Positions 25,499-35,589 of a stretch of DNA of 64,000 bases are shown here, in pieces. Both the position numbers and the translations under genes were made by a program. Source of the stretch: Peteryoungia desertarenae (GTDB lineage Bacteria; Pseudomonadota; Alphaproteobacteria; Rhizobiales; Rhizobiaceae); the NCBI RefSeq assembly GCF_005860795.2, contig NZ_CP058350.1, forward strand, positions 491,001 through 555,000, written 5' to 3'. The stretch's first letter is position 1. Each line of letters begins with the position of its first letter. Below the pieces are notes generated by a model. The model worked only from the letters and a program-made list of their open reading frames with translations. It was not told the DNA's origin and made no database searches.

Positions 25499-27373
25499 AT
25501 GGGCTTGAGTTCTGAAAACGTAGTGTCCACGCTGACACCCTGTCTCGATCGCATAAACGATCCCCAGGATCTGAAAGCACTGTCTCGACCGGAACTGAAC
25601 GCGCTCTCCGTTGAGCTTCGAAACGAAATCATCCGCATTGTTTCAGAGACAGGCGGTCATCTCGGCTCAAGCCTTGGGGTGATTGAACTGACGGTCGCCC
25701 TTCACGCCGTGTTCAATGCGCCGGTGGACAAGGTGATCTGGGATGTCAGTCATCAATGCTACCCTCACAAGGTTCTGACGGGCCGTCGCGATAAGATGCG
25801 TACATTGCGCAAACGCCATGGGCTCTCGGGTTTCACAAGGCGTCGCGAGAGTGCTTACGACCCCTTTGGCGCCGCTCACTCTTCAACCTCGATTTCTGCC
25901 GGACTCGGCTTCGCAGTTGCTCGAGAACTCGGAGCCGACCGAGGCGAGGTTGTTTGTGTCATTGGAGATGGCGCCATGTCAGCCGGCATGGCCTATGAAG
26001 CGATGAACAATGCGGGCGCATTGGGCAAACGACTGTTTGTCATCCTCAACGACAATACGATGTCGATCTCACCCTCGACCGGAGCCTTCTCCTCTTACCT
26101 TTCCAGCCTCGTCGCAGCAGGCGAGAGTGACGGCCTGTCCCAGACCATGAGCAATCGTTGTCTCTTCGAACATCTGGGCTTTGAATATCACGGCCCCGTT
26201 GATGGTCATGACCTCGACACGCTGCTGGACAAGCTGACGGCGCTGAAACAGGACGCAAACGGTCCGGTCCTGCTCCACTGCGTAACGCGAAAAGGCGCGG
26301 GCTATGCTTATGCCGAAGCATCGGAAGACAAATACCACGGGGTAGCAAACTTCGATGTATCTTCCGGGCAGCAGGTAAAGACCGCCAGCAAGGCACCCAG
26401 CTACACGAAGGTTTTCGCCAAATCCCTGATCGCCGAGGCCGAGCGCGACCCCCGTATCGTCGCGATCACTGCCGCGATGGCAACGGGTACGGGGATCGAC
26501 CTGTTCCAGAAGGCCTTTCCGGAGCGTAGCTTCGATGTCGGTATTGCAGAACAGCACGCCGTAACCTTTGCTGCCGGATTGGCGGCCGGCGGCATGCGAC
26601 CGTTTTGCGCGATCTATTCAACCTTTCTCCAAAGGGCTTATGACCAGATCGTTCACGATGTGGCTCTGCAGGGCCTGCCGGTCCGTTTTGCCATAGATCG
26701 GGCCGGCTTGGTTGGCGCAGATGGACCAACCCATGCAGGCGCCTTTGACGTCGGATTCCTATGTAACTTGCCTGGTTTTACCGTGATGGCTGCAGCCGAC
26801 GAGGCGGAACTGGCCCGCATGATCGCAACAGCTGCTCGTCACGACGAGGGTCCGATCGCATTTCGCTATCCACGCGGTGAAGGGACCGGGGCTCCAATAC
26901 CGGAATGTCCGGAACCTCTTGAGATCGGCAAGGGAAGAATTGTTGAGCATGGGACGGATGTCGCGATCCTCTCATTCGGTGCGCGCCTTGAGCAATGTCT
27001 GATTGCGCACCGAATGCTGGCACGTGCGGGCATCTCGGCCACCATTGCCGATGCACGTTTTGCCAAGCCACTGGATAAGCGCTTGATCTCAGATCTGATC
27101 GGCAGGCACAGAGTAGTCGTGACGATTGAAGAAGGCGCAACCGGCGGCTTCGGGGCGCTGGTTCTTCACCATCTGGCTGATACTGGACTTCTGGATGGCC
27201 GGTGCGCAATCCGTAGCATGACTTTGCCGGATAGCTTTATTGCACAGGGGTCGCCGGAGGAAATGTATGAGGAAGCCGGTCTGAATGCCCATCAGATTGC
27301 AGGTTTCGTCCGCGAGGTCTGGGAAAAAACGAAACAACGAAGCACAGGCGAGACCGCAGAAGAACGAGTTTGA
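25499..27373 (+). CDS. dxs: 1-deoxy-D-xylulose-5-phosphate synthase
   Basis: First enzyme of the MEP isoprenoid pathway (pyruvate + glyceraldehyde 3-phosphate). 624 residues, normal length. Motifs: [29 protein letters not shown], the thiamine-diphosphate motif GDGAMSAG...NN, and the catalytic Glu in [17 protein letters not shown] at 25499 has GGGAGGAAA upstream. Presence in the photosynthesis cluster, with a PpsR box ahead, suggests it boosts supply for phytyl and carotenoid synthesis, complementing idi; a housekeeping copy may exist elsewhere. Confidence 0.96.
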   Translation: MGLSSENVVSTLTPCLDRINDPQDLKALSRPELNALSVELRNEIIRIVSETGGHLGSSLGVIELTVALHAVFNAPVDKVIWDVSHQCYPHKVLTGRRDKMRTLRKRHGLSGFTRRRESAYDPFGAAHSSTSISAGLGFAVARELGADRGEVVCVIGDGAMSAGMAYEAMNNAGALGKRLFVILNDNTMSISPSTGAFSSYLSSLVAAGESDGLSQTMSNRCLFEHLGFEYHGPVDGHDLDTLLDKLTALKQDANGPVLLHCVTRKGAGYAYAEASEDKYHGVANFDVSSGQQVKTASKAPSYTKVFAKSLIAEAERDPRIVAITAAMATGTGIDLFQKAFPERSFDVGIAEQHAVTFAAGLAAGGMRPFCAIYSTFLQRAYDQIVHDVALQGLPVRFAIDRAGLVGADGPTHAGAFDVGFLCNLPGFTVMAAADEAELARMIATAARHDEGPIAFRYPRGEGTGAPIPECPEPLEIGKGRIVEHGTDVAILSFGARLEQCLIAHRMLARAGISATIADARFAKPLDKRLISDLIGRHRVVVTIEEGATGGFGALVLHHLADTGLLDGRCAIRSMTLPDSFIAQGSPEEMYEEAGLNAHQIAGFVREVWEKTKQRSTGETAEERV

Positions 27374-27542
27374 CATCTTTCCATAGAAGAAGGGCAAAAT
27401 CATCACCAAAGGGTTGCTGCACTGCACCTAAAACAGAATTCGTCAATATTAGACTACAATCTGTTTGGCGCAGCTTCTCTGATGCGGTAGCTTAAGCCGT
27501 CGGAGGAGCCAGACGATCAAGGCCTGTTACCGGGAGGGGGAA

Positions 27543-28475
27543 ATGGCCAGCAATGATTCCGAGGGGCCGCCGGACGAAAGGGGACAATCGATCCCCGGCA
27601 TGCCGCAAAACAGCCCTTCCACACAACCTCGCGCAGACGCGCACTTGAACAACCGTGACCACCAGATCCTGGAACAGGCCATCCGTGGCCGCGTTTCACG
27701 CATGGTTGGTGCCGGCCACCCTGAACTGACCGCGCGACCAGACGCCAAGGATATTCCCGAGGAATTTGATCTGCGACTGCATCCCGAATTGGACCCCGTG
27801 GCACGTCAGATGCCTGGTACCGAAAAAGCGACGCGCTATCGCGCGGCTTTGATCCGATCCTTGATTGACGCCGATCCCCGCAGCCACCGAGACCTGATGG
27901 AGGAATTGCAGCGAAGCGATGTCCCCATGCAAACGCTCGCAATCCAGCTTTTCGCACCCGTCGCGGCGAGACTCGGTAACCTCTGGTGCACCGACGAAGC
28001 GGATTTCATGCAGATCGCCGTCGCCTCCACTCGACTGGGGATGATCATCAACCACCTGTCACACACCAGTGCCAAACTGGTGAAGGAACGCAGGCCTGAT
28101 CGGCGCCTTCTGCTTGCCCGAACCCGAGGCACCATGCACACCATTGGCGTATCCATCGTCGCCACCTGCTTCCGGGATATGGGGTGGGAAGTTGACGGCG
28201 GCGTCGAGCTTGAGGTCGATGACAGCCTTTATGAAAAGCTGCTCAAGGCTCGCTACCAACTGCTTGGCATATCGGTTGGGCAGGTTTCCGATGCGACGCA
28301 ATGCTCTGACGCAATCCGTCGGATCCATGCAAGTCCAATGACAAGACGAACCAAGGTTGCAATCGGTGGACCGGCAGTAAGATTGCAGCCAGAAACTTTC
28401 AAAAGCCTCGGAGCCGACATTGTCGCGCAATCGGCGCTGGAAGTCATGCAGATGGCTGATGCCATGCATTACTGA
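27543..28475 (+). CDS. Second AerR/PpaA-like cobalamin-binding regulator
   Basis: A 310-residue soluble protein. After a disordered N-terminus of about 40 residues come a helical bundle with the LGNLWCTDEADFMQIAV segment (about 144-160) and a B12-binding-type domain. That domain begins with RGTMHTIGVSIVA (His about 199), matching the H-xx-G pattern, followed by GWEVDGGVELEVDD and LGISVGQ. This motif is closer to the classic cobalamin site than that of PpaA at 17928. No DNA-binding domain is visible, as in AerR-type antirepressors. It is 169 bases downstream of dxs on the same strand, with GGGAGGGGG just before the ATG. Targets are unknown; action on PpsR or another photosynthesis regulator is inferred. 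Confidence 0.83.
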   Translation: MASNDSEGPPDERGQSIPGMPQNSPSTQPRADAHLNNRDHQILEQAIRGRVSRMVGAGHPELTARPDAKDIPEEFDLRLHPELDPVARQMPGTEKATRYRAALIRSLIDADPRSHRDLMEELQRSDVPMQTLAIQLFAPVAARLGNLWCTDEADFMQIAVASTRLGMIINHLSHTSAKLVKERRPDRRLLLARTRGTMHTIGVSIVATCFRDMGWEVDGGVELEVDDSLYEKLLKARYQLLGISVGQVSDATQCSDAIRRIHASPMTRRTKVAIGGPAVRLQPETFKSLGADIVAQSALEVMQMADAMHY

Positions 28476-29173
28476 TTGTAGATGGCATCTGGCTGAACGG
28501 CCGCTCGTGCAGTTTGGCATCCTTTGGAAGCGGCTTGTATTGCGCCAAGCCTCTTACGCGCCATCTGCGGTGTCCGATTTGCATCGCGTATGGCTTTGGC
28601 TTGAAGGATCGGCTGTCTTGGACTGCAACACCTGAGCACATACCTGGCGCATCCGGTGTCGATTGGTCTCTGGTGGTTTCCACGCAAAATTGAGCCATGT
28701 AGACATTCCCGCAACACAATGAGCGACGGGAGCGCCGGCGTGATCCCCATGGAACCTTGAACCATCATCCATCGGATGACACCGCGTGCGAAGCAGTCGA
28801 GCCGCAAGGTCATACCAAATCTCGATCATAGGGACCTATGGGATCGACATTTGGTATCCGTCTTCGCACCGGACTGTCACCCAAGGCGGTTGGTCAGATG
28901 AATCCGAAAGCTGTCAAAAATAGAACGTCGAACAACTCGCTGGTAGGGCAAGTCTTGCACGCCGGATCACGCAACCGGAATCCTGCTGCCACTCCTGTCA
29001 TGCGCGGGCTTGGCTGCAATTGGGCGAGACATGTGCCATCACGCTGACCATGTGGACGCAGTGTCGCAAGTCATCAGGCGTGACGTCACCAGCTTGCCGC
29101 ATCAAGCCAGACCACCCGCCTGGCTGATCCAGGGTCGCCTTTTATGGATGCTCCTCAAGGGTTCCCTTGGCGC
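28476..29173. other. About 700 bases without a supportable gene
   Basis: This lies between the aerR-like gene and the convergent end of the ilvD-like gene. Short open frames occur on both strands, but none has a good ribosome site with recognisable protein content. I see no tRNA, CRISPR-like repeat or clear terminator. It marks the right edge of the photosynthesis cluster. Confidence 0.5.
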
Positions 29174-31021
29174 CTACCGGAACTTGTTCCGGGGAACAAA
29201 GTCTGATCGCCCGGCGTCACGTGGATCGCGCACCCAGACGGTTTGGTTGGGGTGGAGACCTGCGCCGCGACGCGCAGGCACGGCCATATGGCGAGCGCGA
29301 TGCAATAAGCGCGTGTCTGCTATCCCGCACAGCGGATGAACGCCGCCGTTCGCTGCTACGACTTTGTCCCACTCAGCCTTGCGCGAATTCAGAACCGTCG
29401 GATCCTCAAGCGCACTGCAGTTGATTTCATTGGTGTTGAGGTCAACAACAATTTCGTCGCCATCTTCGACCAGAGCGATCGGACCACCAACGGCGGCTTC
29501 CGGACCAACATGACCGATCACGAGCCCGATCGAGCCACCGGAGAAGCGTGCATCGGTCATCAGGGCAATCACTATACCACGCTCACGACAGAGTGTCGTG
29601 ATGCGAGCCGTCGGATCAAGCATTTCCGGCATGCCGGGAGCGCCACTTGGCCCTTCGTAGCGGACAATGATCATATCGTTGTTTTGGAAAGCCTCGGGCG
29701 TCTTGTCCAGCATCTCCAGAAGTGCCTTTTGTCCGTCAAACACACGTGCCCTGCCACGGAACACGTTGTTCTCCAATCCACCTTCGACACCCGCCAGCTT
29801 CAGGATCGCCGAAAACTCCGGTGACAGGTTCCCGCCAAGCATCCGAAGGCCGCCGGTTGGTTTGTACGGCGATTCAACAGGATAGATGACAACACCGTCA
29901 GCCCGTTTCGCGTTAAGGCTGGCGACCTGCTCGGCAAGCGTCTCCCCGGTACAGGTCAGGACGTCACCATTGAGCATCCCCGCCTCGAGCAGTTCGCGCA
30001 CGATCACCTGCACCCCGCCAACTTGGTCAATGTCGACCATCGAATATGTGCCATAGGGCCGCGCATTGGTCAGAACCGGCACAACGTTACGCGACAGATG
30101 ATTGAACTCCTCTGGGGTTATTATGTCTTTCCAGAAGTCCTCAAAACCTGCGGCGCGCGCAATCTCCGGTGCATGCAGCAGCGCATTCGTCGAGCCACCG
30201 ATCGCCATGGCAACGATTGTGGCGTTTCGCAGGGAATCTCGCACCACAATATCACGAGGCTTGAGATCCTTCTCGATCATGCGGGCCAGGATCGTAACCA
30301 GTTGGTCGGGGAACTCATGCAAACGCCTCGGGTCGTCTGACGCAGGTGCGACCATGTGAAGTGGCTGCATTCCCAAAACACCGATAAACGTCTGCATCGT
30401 GTTGTAAGTGAACATGCCACCACAGCTGCCAAAACCCGGACAGGCGTGGCAGGCAATGTGGTGCCTGTATTCAGGGTCCGGATGGCCGGCAGCCTGAAAC
30501 GCGCTGACTATGTCGAGAGCTTCGCCCGTATTCGGGTCCTTGCCGGGACGAATTGGACCATCGGACATGATGATGGCCGGTAGGTTGTGCTCAAGCATCG
30601 CAGCGAGAGTTCCGACCGGCGGCTTGTCACAGGCGACGACTGCAATCGCACCGGCAAGTCCGGTCGCGCTGAAGTGCTCGCAGAGTGCATCATGCGTTAT
30701 CTCTCGACCAAGCAGCGAATAGCGCATTTCGGGCGTGCCATTGCGCATTCCGTCTGACGTCGCAATGGTGAACTCTGGCTGCACGAGGCGATACTTCAGC
30801 TGCCCTTCCCCGCGTCCTATCCGGCGCTTGAGCGCCTCGTGGATCGCCTCCACCTTTGCAGCCACGCCAAGATAACACTGGCTATCACCTCTTGTACCGA
30901 CAACGCCAACCGATGGTTCGTGGATCAGGCCTGGGTCGGTACCGATCTGAACCGCAAGACCGAAGGTCTGGGTTGAGCGTCCGGGGTGGTTGTCAATCAG
31001 AACGGCGCGGGGATTGCTCAA
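29174..31021 (-). CDS. IlvD/Edd-family dehydratase
   Basis: 615 residues of the dihydroxy-acid/6-phosphogluconate dehydratase superfamily. Fe-S and Mg-binding contexts are visible: CDKPPVG (about 131), CPGFGSCGGMF (about 197) and the C-terminal half motif DARFSGGSIGLVIGHV. The N-terminal GTRGDSQCYLG and the VRYEGPSGAPGMPEM loop are typical. Substrate could be 2,3-dihydroxy-3-methyl acids (IlvD) or a sugar acid; CDKPPVG and HACPGFGSCGG depart from classical IlvD, so no gene symbol is given. TTG at 31021 has GAGAGGAC upstream. The tail after RGAGLHP is about 30 residues longer than usual. No amino-acid biosynthesis gene is adjacent. Confidence 0.85.
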   Translation of the reverse strand: MSNPRAVLIDNHPGRSTQTFGLAVQIGTDPGLIHEPSVGVVGTRGDSQCYLGVAAKVEAIHEALKRRIGRGEGQLKYRLVQPEFTIATSDGMRNGTPEMRYSLLGREITHDALCEHFSATGLAGAIAVVACDKPPVGTLAAMLEHNLPAIIMSDGPIRPGKDPNTGEALDIVSAFQAAGHPDPEYRHHIACHACPGFGSCGGMFTYNTMQTFIGVLGMQPLHMVAPASDDPRRLHEFPDQLVTILARMIEKDLKPRDIVVRDSLRNATIVAMAIGGSTNALLHAPEIARAAGFEDFWKDIITPEEFNHLSRNVVPVLTNARPYGTYSMVDIDQVGGVQVIVRELLEAGMLNGDVLTCTGETLAEQVASLNAKRADGVVIYPVESPYKPTGGLRMLGGNLSPEFSAILKLAGVEGGLENNVFRGRARVFDGQKALLEMLDKTPEAFQNNDMIIVRYEGPSGAPGMPEMLDPTARITTLCRERGIVIALMTDARFSGGSIGLVIGHVGPEAAVGGPIALVEDGDEIVVDLNTNEINCSALEDPTVLNSRKAEWDKVVAANGGVHPLCGIADTRLLHRARHMAVPARRGAGLHPNQTVWVRDPRDAGRSDFVPRNKFR

Positions 31022-31428
31022 GTCGTCCTCTCATTTCCTTAGTTTGTTAACCTGACCCAAAAACCGGCGAATTCATCACCAGAGCGTTTGAAGAGAGTGC
31101 AACCGGCGAAAGCACAAGGCAAGCCAGCCTGGATCGATTTTTTGCGAGTTCCGCACATTAAGTTTGACTCCAGATGCAGAGCGCTGTCGTAAATCAACAG
31201 CCTCGTCATGTTCGGCACCTTTTGCGCGTGTCGGTCACTGGGCGCTTACACCAGCTCAAAAAAGAGTTCAGCCGCAGCCAAGTGTTCTCGGAGCCGCCAG
31301 ACACAGGCCCGCGACGGCCTCGACAACCGCAAAAGCACAGGATGGAGGACCTTCTAAAGCGAGACCGCGCCGTGCTCGGCGCAGCGAGGGGCAACGGTCG
31401 ATATCGAATTCAGGTCGCACATGCTTCT
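31022..31428. other. Upstream region of the ilvD-like gene
   Basis: About 400 bases between the ilvD-like start and the end of the next leftward gene. It should hold the ilvD promoter. I see no confident gene, hairpin terminator or repeat. Confidence 0.5.
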
Positions 31429-34400
31429 TCAAGCCCCGCCCGTTGGTGGGGAGACTGAGCCTTTCAGGTAGCGACCGATGCTTTCAAGACAAACGTCCGG
31501 CCGGTGAAAACGAAAACCCTGTCCCGCATGACAGCCATAACCCGCCAACATCTTTGCCTGAACCTCGGTCTCAATTCCTTCGCCAACGACCCTTATATTC
31601 AGTGATCTCGCCAGCGAGATGATCGTTTTGACAATCATTTCGTCACTGCGATCCGATGCGATTTCGCTGACGAAAGCCCGGTCGATCTTGATCTTGTCGA
31701 CACAAAAATCCTTCAGGTGCGTCAAGGATGCATAGCCCGTTCCAAAATCATCCAAGGCGACCGACACGCCCAGACGCTGCAGCGAAAGCAGGTTACCCTT
31801 CACCTTTTCGTGCCCCCGACCGATCATGACACTTTCGGTCACTTCTATCTCGATATCGCTTGCGTTCAGGCCGTGTTTGTCCAGGAGATCCTTCACTCGT
31901 TCGGGTAACGCGGTATCTCGTAGCGTGAGCGTTCCAAGATTGACAGCGACACGTCCTGGATCCAATCCCGCGTCCTTCAGAAGGCGAATGCGCTTCAGGC
32001 TCTTCTTGAGAACCTGCAGATCAATGTCAGCTGAAAGGCCAAACTCATCTGAGATCGGAATGAACTCTGCTGGCGAAATTGTCTCCTGTTGATGGCTCCA
32101 GCGTGCAAGCGCTTCAAACCCCAGATGGCGTCCGGTTTGCAGATCAACCTGCGCCTGGAATGCTACGTCAAGACCATCCGTGCGCAGAACTTCTCGCAGG
32201 CATTCGGCCACATAATTGCGACGCGACAACTGCTGCTTCTGCTGCTGGTCAAAAATCGTGATGCCGTTACGACCGCTCTTCTTCCTCTCATACATTGCGA
32301 TATCGGCATTCTTAAGAAGAGTTGTCACATCTTTCCCATCCTCGGGATACATGGCCACGCCCACAGACATTTGTGGGTCTATTTGCTTCCCGCCAACTGA
32401 AAGCGGCCGGGTAACATTGGCAATAAGACGGGCGATAACAGTTTTTGCTTGGGATCGATCGGTGATGCCCGGAAGCAACAGGGCGAATTCGTCGCCGCCC
32501 AGTCGAGCCACGGTGTCATTCGGTCTTACGGCACCCTGAAGTCGCTCCGATATCTGTTGAAGAAAGGCATCGCCGACGTCATGACCAGAAGTATCATTGA
32601 GGTCTTTGAAGTGATCAAGATCGATCAGAGCCACGACGCCCTTGCGGTCGTTATGCCGTCCTCCTTCCAGCGTCCGCTTGAAACGCTGCAGGAAAGCATT
32701 GCGATTGGCTAATCCCGTCAGGTGGTCCGACTCTGAAGCAATCCGAATCCTCTCCTCGGCACGCTTGATGGCAGTAATGTCTGTCCGAACTCCAACGATG
32801 ATCCCGGATGGCGAAAGGCGTTCCCGTACCTGGAGCCAGCGTCCGTCGTCCAGATGCTGGAGCATGGTTTCGGGTTTGGGGTCCCTATGCCGCCTCAGAC
32901 GGTCAGCCAGCCATCTTTCCCTCTCACTCTCGCTTCGACCCGCATCCTTGTATTGTCCTCGCGCGAGGCCATAGCGAAGAATGTCCGAAAACGGCGTACC
33001 TGTTTCTATGGCCGGCGCAGATGTGGAGTAAAACTGTTTGTATGCGGAATTGCAGAGGAGGAGCCGGTCATCAGCATCGTAAGCGGCGACAGCATCGGGA
33101 ATGGTCTCGATAATGCTCGACAGAAGTTCGCGGCCCTTCTCTATCTCGCGGCGCGCGTCTTCTTCTTCCGTGACATCAGTGAAGCTGACCAGAACTTGGC
33201 GCTCGTTGGCGTCGACTAGGAACACCTGCGCATTGGCCCGCAACCATCGGCAGCGACCATCGGCATGTCGGACACCGACAATCTGGTTCCGGACCGGAGT
33301 ATCGCCGGTCAAGGCACGTACGGCAGGAGCCTCGTGGAAACTCAAGGGTTCGCCATGCTCGTTGACAAGATGCCAGGCCGGATCGGTGACTGTGCGCCCC
33401 AGAAGTTGATCTGCCGTGACACCCAGAATGCGCAAGGCCTCTTGATTGCAGTCGACCGTCGCGCCGCTTGCATTGTGAATGACAATTCCTGCAGTGGCAT
33501 TTTCGAACACTGCACTTTTTCGATTGGTCTCGTTGATCCACGCAGTTACATCATTTTCCAGGGCTATGAAGCCTTCCAGACGCCCATCGGCATCACGGAC
33601 CGGACGGATCTCAATGTCCAGCCAGTAGCGTTCTCCATTTTTTGCCTGATTGAGGATCGTTGTCCTTATCCCTTCGCCACGACGCAAGGCCGTTCGGATC
33701 GCCTTGACGGTTTCCTGACAGGTTTCTGCGCATTGCAAAACAGAGCCCGGTGTTCGGCCCTTGACTTCATTAAGTCCGTAACCGGTCATGGTCGTAAAGG
33801 CTGGATTGGTCCAGGTTACGCGGGCAAACTCATCAGTGATGATGATTGCATGTTGTGTTTCATTCGCAATCAGTTCCGCGCGCTTGAGGCGCTTGAGGAG
33901 CTCTTCTCGATTCGTAACGTCGCGGCTTATCCCCCTGTATCCAATGAAATCTTGCTGGTCATTGAAAACAGGATCTGCGTTGATTTCGACAACGATGGTT
34001 TCGCCGTCTGTTCGTTTGGTGGAAAAGCAGAATTCGCGGATCGGCTGTTGCCCTTCTACCATTGCACGATATCGCTTCCAAACAAGCTGATCCTCTGTGG
34101 TGTCGCCGAGGATCTCCCAGCGCCTTCCACCGATCCATGCCGCGAAATCCAGGCGATGGGCGACAGAATCGCCCTCCACAAAAGTGAACCTATGGTCTGC
34201 ATCGGTCTCCCATATCCAATCGGAGGACAACCGAGTCCAGTGCGATAGCCGCCCTTTGGATTCCGTCAGCGATTTGTTCGTGACAGCAAGAGCCTCCTGC
34301 CTGGCCTTCTGCTCGGCATTATCGGTCAAGGCGTCAGCTCTCGATCTGTTCAACTGCAGGATCGATGTCACCACAGCGGCAAGATCAATCAGCCGCTCCC

Positions 34401-34830
34401 GGTCCTCGTTTGACAAGGCTCTCGGCCTACGGTCGATCAGACAAAGCGTACCAATCCGCACGCCCTCTTCAAATATGAGGGGCGCGCCGGCATAGAACCT
34501 GATTCCGGGCGCGCCGGTGACAAGCGGGTTGTCAGAAAACCGCTCATCAAGCCGCGCATCCTCAACGACCAGAACCTCATCCCGGCAAATTGCATGGGCA
34601 CAGAACGAAATCTCGCGCGCAGTTCGATCAATGGTCAAACCACATTTTGCCGCAAACCATTGATGGTCTGTTTCAACAAGCGAGACGAGGACAATCGGTA
34701 CTCCAAACAGCCGTTCGGCCGTCCGGCAAACTGCCTGCAGAGCTTGGTTTGATTGCGTCTCTGCGCTGGCAATGCTCTCAAGGGCATGCAGGCGTTTTGT
34801 TTCGTTCGGCCCGATCGGATAGTGTTTCAT
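31429..34830 (-). CDS. GAF-PAS-GGDEF-EAL cyclic-di-GMP signalling protein
   Basis: 1133 residues, no transmembrane segment. Order: GAF domain (about 20-165, ITIDRTAREISFCAHAI type), four PAS/PAC repeats (about 200-310, 320-440, 440-560, 570-690), GGDEF (about 700-865) and EAL (about 880-1120). The cyclase site is intact (LGGDEFALL) with a product-inhibition RxxD site (RPND) five residues upstream. The phosphodiesterase half retains FEALARW, a VTES segment and LDDFGTG. Both activities could therefore be real. c-di-GMP made here could feed the PilZ-bearing BcsA encoded at 43.8 kb, though no direct link is visible. The sensed signal is unknown. Confidence 0.93.
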   Translation of the reverse strand: MKHYPIGPNETKRLHALESIASAETQSNQALQAVCRTAERLFGVPIVLVSLVETDHQWFAAKCGLTIDRTAREISFCAHAICRDEVLVVEDARLDERFSDNPLVTGAPGIRFYAGAPLIFEEGVRIGTLCLIDRRPRALSNEDRERLIDLAAVVTSILQLNRSRADALTDNAEQKARQEALAVTNKSLTESKGRLSHWTRLSSDWIWETDADHRFTFVEGDSVAHRLDFAAWIGGRRWEILGDTTEDQLVWKRYRAMVEGQQPIREFCFSTKRTDGETIVVEINADPVFNDQQDFIGYRGISRDVTNREELLKRLKRAELIANETQHAIIITDEFARVTWTNPAFTTMTGYGLNEVKGRTPGSVLQCAETCQETVKAIRTALRRGEGIRTTILNQAKNGERYWLDIEIRPVRDADGRLEGFIALENDVTAWINETNRKSAVFENATAGIVIHNASGATVDCNQEALRILGVTADQLLGRTVTDPAWHLVNEHGEPLSFHEAPAVRALTGDTPVRNQIVGVRHADGRCRWLRANAQVFLVDANERQVLVSFTDVTEEEDARREIEKGRELLSSIIETIPDAVAAYDADDRLLLCNSAYKQFYSTSAPAIETGTPFSDILRYGLARGQYKDAGRSESERERWLADRLRRHRDPKPETMLQHLDDGRWLQVRERLSPSGIIVGVRTDITAIKRAEERIRIASESDHLTGLANRNAFLQRFKRTLEGGRHNDRKGVVALIDLDHFKDLNDTSGHDVGDAFLQQISERLQGAVRPNDTVARLGGDEFALLLPGITDRSQAKTVIARLIANVTRPLSVGGKQIDPQMSVGVAMYPEDGKDVTTLLKNADIAMYERKKSGRNGITIFDQQQKQQLSRRNYVAECLREVLRTDGLDVAFQAQVDLQTGRHLGFEALARWSHQQETISPAEFIPISDEFGLSADIDLQVLKKSLKRIRLLKDAGLDPGRVAVNLGTLTLRDTALPERVKDLLDKHGLNASDIEIEVTESVMIGRGHEKVKGNLLSLQRLGVSVALDDFGTGYASLTHLKDFCVDKIKIDRAFVSEIASDRSDEMIVKTIISLARSLNIRVVGEGIETEVQAKMLAGYGCHAGQGFRFHRPDVCLESIGRYLKGSVSPPTGGA

Positions 34831-35158
34831 GGCGAATGGCTTCTGACCTGATCTGCGTGTTGGCTGCCAGCGGCGCCATCAGGATATGGGATGATGGTTA
34901 CGGACTTTCATTAGAGATTGATAGAAGCGGCAAGCGCATTGCCTGCAGAAGCACTTTTATCGGCCTAACCAGATATCGGCGGCCATAGGCTTGGATGACA
35001 AGCGCTCAAACCTATCAATTCGGAGGGTTTTCGAGATTTCGTATGCAACAAAAACAACAACTTATCATGCAGGATGCGTGTTCGATCGGGGGCCATCGAA
35101 AGACCCGGATCTTCATCCCACGGGCAGAACTCATACCACGGTTTGCGGAGAACATGCG
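34831..35158. other. Intergenic region upstream of the GGDEF-EAL gene
   Basis: About 330 bases between the GGDEF-EAL start and the stop of the preceding small gene. No gene is supported; presumably it contains the GGDEF-EAL promoter. Confidence 0.45.
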
Positions 35159-35470
35159 TCAAATCAGATTAAGGACGACATCACTTGTTTGACGAAGAAC
35201 CGATTCGATTACCTGGGTGATGTGGACGGTGGAGCTCCCGGCCACAGTTGTTTCACCCTTGTATTGCAGCGCGATCGCCTCGGTCATTCCACCGAGCTCG
35301 CCTTCCATGCGAGCGAGCGTGGCTTTCGGATCGTCGCTTGCCCGGCATTGCTCCGTCAGAAGGTAGGCACAAACCATGGTCAAGGCCGTGACCTTCTGCC
35401 CTAGAGCTTCGTTTTTGATGATCATTTGCTCGAGAAGGTGAGACAATTGCACACGGGATGTCTCGTCCAT
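35159..35470 (-). CDS. Small soluble protein of unknown function
   Basis: 103 residues, largely helical, with no membrane segment and no recognised domain. It has two cysteines in a MVCAYLLTEQCRAS stretch. A strong ribosome site (AGGAAGG) precedes the ATG at 35470, which is the main evidence that it is a gene. It sits between a chemotaxis receptor and a c-di-GMP enzyme on the same strand, so a signalling role is possible but not shown. Confidence 0.6.
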   Translation of the reverse strand: MDETSRVQLSHLLEQMIIKNEALGQKVTALTMVCAYLLTEQCRASDDPKATLARMEGELGGMTEAIALQYKGETTVAGSSTVHITQVIESVLRQTSDVVLNLI

Positions 35471-35589
35471 AGCTGCACCTTCCTGAATTCGATGTTCTTC
35501 ATAAATCTAGCAGGGCGACAGCTAAGGCGCCATGCTATTCGGTTCTCCAGGTCCTTAAGTACCGGGGATCAAAGGATCATTTCATGACA

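Noticed and set aside
29010..29339. 109-codon plus-strand frame before the ilvD-like gene
   Set aside because: Arg/Pro-rich translation overlapping the ilvD end; no family resemblance.
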